DNA from: a bacterium A37T11
GTDB taxonomy: Bacteria > Bacteroidota > Bacteroidia > Sphingobacteriales > Sphingobacteriaceae
Length of the DNA: 64,000 bases
Reading direction: 5' to 3'
NCBI GenBank assembly: GCA_900109895.1
Contig: FOBR01000016.1
Location: 1 to 64,000, forward strand
Each line of letters starts with the position of its first letter. Position 1 is the first letter of the stretch. This document shows, piece by piece, positions 56,866 through 64,000 of the stretch. Under the pieces are notes generated by a model, which was given only the letters and a program-made list of their open reading frames with translations, was not told the DNA's origin and did no database searches. Made by a program: the position numbers and the translations under genes.

Positions 56866-59268
56866 CTACTGTACGCTGATTTCTTGCTGAGCTGCTATTA
56901 GCCCAGATGAGGAGGCTTTCACCCGGATTTTTCCTGCGTGGAAGCCACTTCGTATAATGGCTATGGCTTTTCCATAGTAAGTCTTAATTGCTGGAGACTG
57001 AAAAGACGCATGGCTGGTAGGATCTCCATTATCAGTAGCAGCCAGCTGTCCATCACCGATAACATTTATATTGACTGACTGGCTTGCCAGGGGTACTGCG
57101 TGCCCTACCTTGTCCACTAGTTGAATGGTCACGTAGGCTAAATCCTGGGCACCTTTATGGAGTTGCGTTCTGTCTGCAGTTAGCGCAATTCGATACGGTT
57201 CGCCCGCTGTATAGATTTCCTGGGTTTGTACTATTTTACCGTTTTTGCGGGTCACCGCCTTAAGAACTCCTGGTTCATAAGATACTTGCCACCTAACGTG
57301 CCATTTTCCTTGTTCTTTCCGGCGTTTGCCTAAAGAGCGACCATTTAGGTATAGCTCCGCTTCATCCGCTTGGTTATAATATGCCACTACAGGAACAATG
57401 TTTCTCTTTTTCCAGTTCCAATGTGGCAGTATGTGCAACATAGGCTTGTCTGTCCAGACACTCTGGTACAAATAATAACTGTCTTTGGGAAAACCAGCCA
57501 AGTCTACCAGTCCAAAATAAGAACTTCGGGAGGGCCACTCATACGGTGTAGGTTCACCTAAATAGTCAAATCCGGTCCATACAAACATGCCGGAGACTAC
57601 TGAATTTTGTTCAAGGGCCTGCAGGCTTTCCTCATGGGAAGAACCCCAGGGTGTATGGATATGGTCATAGGAAGAAACTGCCTGCCCGGGGCTACCATCG
57701 GCAAGCGAAATATCCCACCGCTTGGGCCAGTGCCGCATGCTATCAGGAGAGACTTGTATGTCATAGTAGCCACGTGAAGAAAGCGCGGAGGTGCTTTCCG
57801 TGACGATCAGTTTTTTGCCCGGATAGTCCGTGTGGAAGGACGCCCATTTTTCATGGTTATAGTTGTAACCGATCAGGTCAAAGGCTCCCGATTGGATGAG
57901 CGGATTGTGCGGCCCAATTTCATTATTGGCGGTGGTAATAGGCCGGTTTTTGTCCAAATGCCGAACGATTGCTGCCAGTTCGCGCGCAATGTTTTTCCCG
58001 CTGGTATCACTGGCGTTGGCAGGCCACTGCTCTTTAATCTCATTGCCTACGCTCCAGATGATCACCGAAGGGTGGTTGCGGTCACGTTTCACTTGGTCCT
58101 CCAGATCGCGCCGATGCCATGCCGACCAGTCCAGGTGGTAGTCATAGGCTGTCTTTTCCTTTGCCCACATATCAAATGCTTCGTCCATGACTAAAATACC
58201 CATACGGTCGCAAAGATCCAGTAAACCCGGAGCAGGAGGATTATGGGAGGTGCGAATGGCGTTAACGCCCATAGCTTTCATAACCTCCAGCTGGCGCTCG
58301 GCAGCTCGCAGATTAAAAGCCGCACCTAAAGCACCCAAATCATGGTGCAGGCATACTCCCCTTATCTTCAAATACTGGCCATTGAGATAAAAACCGCTGT
58401 CTGCGTCAAATCGTATGCTTCTTATACCAAATGGCGTTTCATATGCATCTACCAGGGTGCCTTCATTATATACCCGGGTTACCGCTTTGTACATAACAGG
58501 GGTTTTCAAAGACCATAAAAGGGGATCCTTCACGTTAAACGTTGCCGTTAATACGGTATCGGCACCTTTTACCAAACGCGCTACCGACTGGCTTCCAGTA
58601 CCAACTTCTTTCCCAGCAGTATCCTGAATGACCGTTTCTACCCGTATATCTTTTTGTAATGAGGAGGTATTATGCAGCGTTGTAGCCAGTACCACGTTAG
58701 CCAAATGAGCACTTACCCGCGGCGTTGCGACAAAGGTGCCCCACTCTCCAATGGCTAATTTGTTGGTCACCAATAAATGGACTGGCCTATAAATACCAGA
58801 ACCCGAATACCACCTGGAATTTGGTTGATGGCTATTGTCTACCCTCACAACAAGTACGTTGGTTTTACCCGTATAAAGATAGGGGCTCAGGTCATACCGA
58901 AAGGAAATGTAGCCATTGGGTCTTTTTCCCAATAAATGTCCATTTAGCCATACCTCACTGTTCCGATACACACCCTCAAATGCTATATAAACCTGCTTGT
59001 CTGTCCATTTATCATCCCACTTAAACGACTTCTGGTACCAGCCAATGCCCCCTGGTAACGCACCGCCGCCATAGCCTGCTGGATTTTTAGCACTAAATTT
59101 CCCCTCTATACTCCAATCGTGCGGAAGGTTAAGCAAGCGCCAATCACTGCCGGCCAACTTAAAACGCCAGCCATCATTAAAAGGTATGTTTAGCCGGGGG
59201 GATGGCTGCGGGCTTTGGCAGGCCATAAACAGACATGCACTCCACATCAAAATAAGCCATCTCCTCAT
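56866..59268 (-). CDS. GH2 family glycoside hydrolase (beta-galactosidase type) lipoprotein
   Basis: An 800-aa protein with lipobox CLFMACQSPQ. GH2 architecture: sugar-binding domain (NDGWRFKLAG ... GGIGWYQKSF), immunoglobulin-like domain, TIM barrel (IRTSHNPPAPGLLDLCDRMGILVMDEAFDMW), acid/base in SVGNEIKEQW and nucleophile in LIVTESTSALSSRGYYD; then FVWTGFDYLGEPTPYEWP. Two C-terminal beta domains follow. It trims beta-linked galactosyl (or related) side chains from oligosaccharides on the surface or in the periplasm. Its start overlaps the GH5 stop by 4 bp. Confidence 0.92.
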   Translation of the reverse strand: MRRWLILMWSACLFMACQSPQPSPRLNIPFNDGWRFKLAGSDWRLLNLPHDWSIEGKFSAKNPAGYGGGALPGGIGWYQKSFKWDDKWTDKQVYIAFEGVYRNSEVWLNGHLLGKRPNGYISFRYDLSPYLYTGKTNVLVVRVDNSHQPNSRWYSGSGIYRPVHLLVTNKLAIGEWGTFVATPRVSAHLANVVLATTLHNTSSLQKDIRVETVIQDTAGKEVGTGSQSVARLVKGADTVLTATFNVKDPLLWSLKTPVMYKAVTRVYNEGTLVDAYETPFGIRSIRFDADSGFYLNGQYLKIRGVCLHHDLGALGAAFNLRAAERQLEVMKAMGVNAIRTSHNPPAPGLLDLCDRMGILVMDEAFDMWAKEKTAYDYHLDWSAWHRRDLEDQVKRDRNHPSVIIWSVGNEIKEQWPANASDTSGKNIARELAAIVRHLDKNRPITTANNEIGPHNPLIQSGAFDLIGYNYNHEKWASFHTDYPGKKLIVTESTSALSSRGYYDIQVSPDSMRHWPKRWDISLADGSPGQAVSSYDHIHTPWGSSHEESLQALEQNSVVSGMFVWTGFDYLGEPTPYEWPSRSSYFGLVDLAGFPKDSYYLYQSVWTDKPMLHILPHWNWKKRNIVPVVAYYNQADEAELYLNGRSLGKRRKEQGKWHVRWQVSYEPGVLKAVTRKNGKIVQTQEIYTAGEPYRIALTADRTQLHKGAQDLAYVTIQLVDKVGHAVPLASQSVNINVIGDGQLAATDNGDPTSHASFQSPAIKTYYGKAIAIIRSGFHAGKIRVKASSSGLIAAQQEISVQ

Positions 59269-60983
59269 AGTGCAGCACTTATAATTGCTGTAATCGCATC
59301 CGTATTAACTGCCTCACCGGTAGTGCGGTTAAATAAACCAAAGCCATTGTTGCCCGTATTTCCGTTATCCCAATAGATGGGTACTAGTCCGTGCACTTTG
59401 GCTGATTTAGTAACGTAATTCAAATAATAATTACGGGCCTTGAGATGATCTGCCAAACCTGTCGTTAATGATGAGCGCAAAATAGCACCATACTCTCCCA
59501 AAATAACCGGGATACCTTTATCGATAAAATTTGTTTTCATACTGCTAAACGAGGCATCCACAGCATCTTCCTGGCCCCATGTGGACGTGTGACTGTTGCC
59601 CTTATAATCCTTTCCCCATAAATAAATGGAACTCGCTTCATCGCCACAAAAATCCCATGGATCATAAAAATGCACTTCTGCCATTTCACGGTTTGCTGTT
59701 GCGTCAACGGGCATTTTCAGGTAATCCCTGGCATACGTAATGCTGGTATTATAGGACTGAACGATTAAGTTCCGCCAGGCATTCTTCCCCCCGGTTGCCC
59801 GAACTGCATCAACAAACGTTTGGTTAAAGGATTGTTGTACGGTAATATTCTCAGTAGTAGGCGTTCCATAATTGGCGTGGACTTCATTCGTTCCTGCAAA
59901 AAGGAGATGCTCGTCATAATTACGGAAATTAAGGGCAATTTGTTGCCATAATGCCTTTTGCTTTTTGTTAACTACTTCCTGTTGTGCGTAAGTGGGATTA
60001 TTCTCCAGCCAGCCACCATCCCAGTGGATATCGACAATGGCATACATACCATTATCTACGCAATAATTTACCACTTCTTTTACGCGGCTTAACCAATCGT
60101 CACTGATTTTATAAGTGGTAGCATCCACAATATATCCGCTCCAAGCGCACGGTATGCGTACGGTATTGAAACCTGCTTGTTTAACTGCATCTATCAAGGC
60201 TTTGGTTGTTGGGGGATTACCCCATAACGTTTCACTTGCTTCTGTATTGCTGGCAGCAGATTCAAGTGAATTTCCCAAATTCCAGCCTACATGTAGTTTC
60301 TGTGCCAGCGCAGGTGCATCGCTCTCCATTCCGGTCTTATCTGCTGCTATATTGGCTGGTTGTGCAGCTTGGTTGATACTTACTTCCTGCGTAAGTGTTC
60401 CGGCAGTAAAAAGGATAGTTCCCTGCCGACCTGCCAACCCTGGATTGGCCGCGATTTTAAACGTTTCTGTTTTTGTAGTTCCTGTTTGGGTTGATCCGCC
60501 TGCCACTTGACTAATCCAACCCTGCTCCGTGGATATCGTGTAGATCACTGAACTTTGCAATTCGACAGTGATTTGTTCTCCATCTGCCAAAACATCGACA
60601 GATTTTTTTGAAATTTCCAATACGATGGCTGGATCCTGGGTCACCTTGATCTGCTTACTCAACGAACCGGCAGTAAAGGTAATTTGCGCTTGCCGGCTTT
60701 CTGCAAGGGTGTTCTTTTCAGCTTTTAAACTTATCTCTACAGTTCCGGGTGATCCTGAGGAAGGTGTTACAGTACACCAAGCTCCGTCGCTGACTGCACT
60801 CCAGTTTAAGTTTGATTTGATATGAATGGCTTTGGTTTCTCCATCATTAGCCAATTTAAGCTCTTGTACCGAAGTGATCAGTTCCGGATCGGGGGCGGGC
60901 TCTTTTTTGGAACAAGACAAGCCCAGAAATGCTACCATAAAGCAGCATAGCAAGAAGGGCGTTATATATCGTATTTTCTTCAT
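59265..60983 (-). CDS. BACON-BACON-GH5 endo-glucanase-type lipoprotein
   Basis: A 572-aa protein with lipobox AFLGLSCSKKE. Two BACON domains (about 32-116 and 121-205). GH5 catalytic domain from about 220: HVGWNLGNSLES, ETLWGNPPTTKALIDAVKQAGFNTVRIPCAWSG, AIVDIHWDGGW, HLLFAGTNEVHANYG with the acid/base Glu, MAEVHFYDPWDF, and PVILGEYGAI with the nucleophile Glu. The pattern fits GH5 subfamily 4, including xyloglucanases and mixed-linkage glucanases with BACON domains. Surface endo-enzyme of the locus. Confidence 0.92.
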   Translation of the reverse strand: MKKIRYITPFLLCCFMVAFLGLSCSKKEPAPDPELITSVQELKLANDGETKAIHIKSNLNWSAVSDGAWCTVTPSSGSPGTVEISLKAEKNTLAESRQAQITFTAGSLSKQIKVTQDPAIVLEISKKSVDVLADGEQITVELQSSVIYTISTEQGWISQVAGGSTQTGTTKTETFKIAANPGLAGRQGTILFTAGTLTQEVSINQAAQPANIAADKTGMESDAPALAQKLHVGWNLGNSLESAASNTEASETLWGNPPTTKALIDAVKQAGFNTVRIPCAWSGYIVDATTYKISDDWLSRVKEVVNYCVDNGMYAIVDIHWDGGWLENNPTYAQQEVVNKKQKALWQQIALNFRNYDEHLLFAGTNEVHANYGTPTTENITVQQSFNQTFVDAVRATGGKNAWRNLIVQSYNTSITYARDYLKMPVDATANREMAEVHFYDPWDFCGDEASSIYLWGKDYKGNSHTSTWGQEDAVDASFSSMKTNFIDKGIPVILGEYGAILRSSLTTGLADHLKARNYYLNYVTKSAKVHGLVPIYWDNGNTGNNGFGLFNRTTGEAVNTDAITAIISAAL

Positions 60984-60998
60984 TAAAAGTGTTTTAGA

Positions 60999-63044
60999 TT
61001 AATTTTTCAAAATATAGTGGAAAGCAAGAACCTCGTCTTTTGAATCACCTTTTGCCACTGAATTTGAAATCTTGCCTAACCAAAAACCATTGGTACTGAT
61101 ATTTGTTAGGTTTGATCCTCCATGGGAAACGAAATACCAATCGTTTGTACTGCCTGTTATGGATTTATCATTGGTGTTTCCCACCCAACTGGCCGCCGTT
61201 CCGGAATAATCAACTAATGGAATGCTAAAATTTAAAATGTTTTTAACCGGGTCTATAGTTACCGTACCGGTTGCATTATATGCGACTCCATTTATTGTCT
61301 GTTTTAAGGTTATTTTAAGGTCATTACCAACTGTGGAAAAGCTCAACGATGCGCTTTCCGCCACAGCGCGTACATTGGCGTCCCACACCCAGCTATTGGT
61401 AGAATAGTCAGATCCGAATGTACTCGCCGAAGTCCACCCTCCAGTAAAGTCAGGCGGAAAACTTAGCCAATCAATAAACCAGTTAACATCTGGGGTGAAC
61501 GTTTTTCCAGAAAATGCTTTTTTCCAAGCATCCGCCGGATCTGCTGCCGAAGATGTCTGGGGAACAAAGTGATAAGCCGTATACTCATCTTTATCAGCAG
61601 CGCGCTGTCCTAACCACATACCTGAGATACTGCCGAGTGCGTCTAACTCTGTACTTAATAACCGCAAAGAATGATCAGCCGTGGTCGTTAAAGAAATTCC
61701 ACCAGAAATGGTGAAAGAAATTGCTTTATCAAACACAATGTTGTTTTTATCATCGATGGAATAGCTTCCGCTGATGGGTGTGCCACTGCCGTTTGTGAAA
61801 ACATAATCGCCGGTGGTAACTCCGGTCTTCGTTAATGATAGCGATATATTTTTGATTAGTGAGGCGTCATATGGTGCCCATCCGGTAGCGGCATAATCAG
61901 CTGCTGTTTTCCATCCATTTAAAAAACCGCCTGAAAGATTAGTCCAATCGTATGGATTATTTAAGGACATTGCCCACTTTTTAGTGGTTGTGGTAGAAGT
62001 GGTCAGGTCAGCATTGGCATCGCCACTGTACGGCGGCTCTGGTTCTGGCGTATCACCAGGCACCCAATTATCCCGGTAGTCTTTGGAAATGTAATTATAT
62101 ACGGTCATGGCTGATTTGTCACCATTAGGCACTATGCCCAGTTGCATCGCATCTTTAGTCAGGTACAACAACCGTACATTAGACCAATCAACTGCATCTT
62201 TATCCCGATTTTTGTCGTGTACGGGACGGGCATCTGTAAATTTAATCATGTGGTTTTCTACATCCAGCATGAATGATCCCTTGGTTTTTCCAAGCCCATA
62301 TGCTTGCTGATCAACCACCACGTTTGCGGCATCCTTCAAATCAAAAGTCATTGAACCAAAATCGGCCTTTTCCGTCATCCATGAATTACCGGGCCAGTCA
62401 GCCAGCCAATACCATGCTTGTACGCCCGGCTGGGGTGCACCTGAAGCAGCTTTATCCACCCGTTCTAATGTGGGGAGGATTGCCTTTGTCCAATCCCAAG
62501 GGTTTGCGTCAATGTAGTTATCACCGGATGCTGTGTGCAATCCATCCCACGTATACCAATTATCAAAGAAGTACATGGGTCCCAAAAATTTTCTGGAAAC
62601 ACCCTCTGCATCTAAATCCAGAAACCAGGTTTTTTCATTTCCTGCACCACCAGCTAGTAATGTCCACATTTCATCGCTGATAAAGCCTGCATACAAGGCA
62701 TCTACTGTAAACGTGGCTGGAGCGCCATATACGATACCACCTCGAGTTTCCACTCCAAATTTAACTTGATAGGTACCCGCAAAAGGAATTTTAAGGGTTA
62801 CCTTTTGTGCTTGGCTCCGCCCTTGGGGGTGGTCCCACAAAGGGGTATATTTAGCATCCATCAAACTGGTGAGATAAACAATGTTTGGATTACTGGCATC
62901 GTGTTCTATTTTGAAGGCAATACCTTCTACCAGATCTTCTGGTTTAACACTGATATCTCCAAGTGCAAAATCATCTGGCGTGCATGATGTGCTCCACAAG
63001 GCTGTGAAAAATAGCATAGCAACTATGCCGAATATCTTTTTCAT
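60999..63044 (-). CDS. surface glycan-binding lipoprotein (SusE/SGBP-like)
   Basis: A 681-aa protein with lipobox ALWSTSCTPDD. The N-terminal 120 residues are an Ig/PKD-like beta domain (VTLKIPFAGTYQVKFGVETRGGIVYG). The remainder is rich in Trp/Tyr/Asn/Asp and made of repeated beta domains (WTWDGLHTASGDNYIDANPWDW ... WFIDWLSFPPDFTGGW), typical of surface proteins that grip polysaccharide chains next to SusD. It lies between SusD and GH5 in one operon, 22 bp downstream of SusD. No catalytic residues are evident. Confidence 0.75.
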   Translation of the reverse strand: MKKIFGIVAMLFFTALWSTSCTPDDFALGDISVKPEDLVEGIAFKIEHDASNPNIVYLTSLMDAKYTPLWDHPQGRSQAQKVTLKIPFAGTYQVKFGVETRGGIVYGAPATFTVDALYAGFISDEMWTLLAGGAGNEKTWFLDLDAEGVSRKFLGPMYFFDNWYTWDGLHTASGDNYIDANPWDWTKAILPTLERVDKAASGAPQPGVQAWYWLADWPGNSWMTEKADFGSMTFDLKDAANVVVDQQAYGLGKTKGSFMLDVENHMIKFTDARPVHDKNRDKDAVDWSNVRLLYLTKDAMQLGIVPNGDKSAMTVYNYISKDYRDNWVPGDTPEPEPPYSGDANADLTTSTTTTKKWAMSLNNPYDWTNLSGGFLNGWKTAADYAATGWAPYDASLIKNISLSLTKTGVTTGDYVFTNGSGTPISGSYSIDDKNNIVFDKAISFTISGGISLTTTADHSLRLLSTELDALGSISGMWLGQRAADKDEYTAYHFVPQTSSAADPADAWKKAFSGKTFTPDVNWFIDWLSFPPDFTGGWTSASTFGSDYSTNSWVWDANVRAVAESASLSFSTVGNDLKITLKQTINGVAYNATGTVTIDPVKNILNFSIPLVDYSGTAASWVGNTNDKSITGSTNDWYFVSHGGSNLTNISTNGFWLGKISNSVAKGDSKDEVLAFHYILKN

Positions 63045-63066
63045 AATTTATTTTATTTAATAGGCA

Positions 63067-64000
63067 TTAATTCCAACCATCGTTTTGTACCAACACACCC
63101 TTTGAAAGGGTGATCTGCGTATTCGGGATTTCCATAAAACCCCTTGTTTTGGTAATATTTTCGGCTTTGATAACCACCTGGTCATTTACCGATCCGCTCA
63201 ACACAGTTTGGGTCTGGGCAATGGTGCTTGCAGCCACACTAAGTCCTTGCCTGAGTAAATCGTAAAACCGCAAACCTTCAAAAGCAAACTCAAATCGGCG
63301 TTCATTCCAAATATTTTGTAACGTAACCTGTTTGGTATTGAGCCCCGCACGTGTGCGAACTTTGTCATAATAATTCTGTGCATTTGGAGAGCCCAGCTCT
63401 GCAGCCATCAGCAAAATATCTGCAAAGCGTATCACAACATAATCTTGGTCTTGTGATAATTGAAAATCATTAGACCCTCCCGTATCTGAGGTGCCGTCGG
63501 GCAAGGCAGTAGGTGTATATTTTTTATTCGTGTAACCCGTATATTCCCGCTGATCTTTGAGATCGAAACCCGTAATCCCTTCGCCAACGATATCAATAAT
63601 AGATGCTGTTTTGCGTTTGTCACCATTTTCGTAGGCATTAACCAACGTTGGATTTACTGTACACGCCCCCCATCCTTTTCCGTATGGTGACCAACTTAGA
63701 TTGCGCATTCCCATCATGACCAGCCACCGATTTCCATCTATCATTCCACTGTAATTCTGGGTATTATTAAACTTTTGGACGAATACCGTTTCAATATTTC
63801 CCATACCGGCAAAGCCTGATTTATCCAGGGTGTTGTCTGCAGCGTTAGGAACATAACTTGCTGCTGGCCACAACGCTTTGTAGTTGTCCACCAGTCCATA
63901 TTCTCCGCTTTGAATCACCTCTTCCAATCCTTGCAAAACTTCGGCTTTGGTTACGCCTAAATCATCCTTAGCGTAGTAACCTGTATAGAATAGATAAACT
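63067..64000 (-). CDS. SusD/RagB-family lipoprotein, C-terminal part (5' end outside window)
   Basis: An open frame runs from the stop at 63067 to the right edge, giving the last 310 residues. SusD hallmarks: YVVIRFADILLMAAELGSPNAQNYYDKVRTRAGL and LQNIWNERRFEFAFEGLRFYDLLRQG, then MEIPNTQITLSKGVLVQNDGW. It belongs to the same polysaccharide locus as GH2 and GH5; its SusC should lie beyond the window. Confidence 0.92.
   Translation of the reverse strand, partial: VYLFYTGYYAKDDLGVTKAEVLQGLEEVIQSGEYGLVDNYKALWPAASYVPNAADNTLDKSGFAGMGNIETVFVQKFNNTQNYSGMIDGNRWLVMMGMRNLSWSPYGKGWGACTVNPTLVNAYENGDKRKTASIIDIVGEGITGFDLKDQREYTGYTNKKYTPTALPDGTSDTGGSNDFQLSQDQDYVVIRFADILLMAAELGSPNAQNYYDKVRTRAGLNTKQVTLQNIWNERRFEFAFEGLRFYDLLRQGLSVAASTIAQTQTVLSGSVNDQVVIKAENITKTRGFMEIPNTQITLSKGVLVQNDGWN

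Overview
This window comes from a Bacteroidota chromosome, most likely the Sphingobacteriaceae (Sphingobacterium/Pedobacter/Olivibacter type). The evidence is four SusC/SusD loci (the last cut by the edge), an ECF-sigma/FecR pair, lipobox lipoproteins, BACON domains, and promoters of the Bacteroidota form TTTG-N19-TAnnTTTG. The species cannot be fixed from the sequence alone.

Layout. 1-2.6 kb is AT-rich accessory DNA: an IS4-type transposase running off the left edge, a doubtful FtsZ-like fragment and an HTH regulator. 2.6-3.1 kb is non-coding with strong nested inverted repeats. 3.1-9.5 kb is a TlpA-like protein + SusC + SusD locus. 9.6-15.3 kb holds a small secreted protein, two AraC-type regulators, a set of 15-bp direct repeats, a compact holin-like / CHAP endolysin-like / FnIII / u-spanin-like cassette and a striking 14 x 21-bp repeat array. 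15.3-22.1 kb is SusD-SusC(STN)-FecR-ECF sigma with a helically phased ATCGTAT repeat cluster between sigma and anti-sigma.

22.3-36.4 kb: dipeptidase PepD, then a metallophosphoesterase, a Tat-exported phosphocholine-specific phospholipase C in one operon with SusD and SusC, a divergent TetR regulator with two palindromic operator candidates, an MscS channel and a GDPD phosphodiesterase. I read the phosphoesterase-PLC-SusCD-TetR block as a phospholipid/organophosphate utilisation locus (inference).

36.9-42.9 kb: a CDF metal transporter diverges from a tight four-gene operon (coiled-coil protein, VWA protein, divergent adenylosuccinate-synthetase-like enzyme, Nudix hydrolase). Next to it are nicotinate phosphoribosyltransferase, Tag glycosylase and tRNA-Glu. 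A compact structured-RNA candidate flanked by imperfect direct repeats lies between the Nudix gene and pncB. This region and the lysis-like cassette are my best candidates for an undescribed system.

42.9-64 kb: a heavy-metal RND efflux set with pump and outer-membrane factor fused in one 1458-aa protein, MsrB, MFS transporter, transglutaminase-like protein, pirin, GNAT, a close homologue of eukaryotic dihydroceramide delta-4 desaturase, thioredoxin, AI-2E/PerM protein, glucokinase, and the start of a polysaccharide locus (GH2, BACON-BACON-GH5, surface glycan-binding lipoprotein, SusD) that continues past the right edge.
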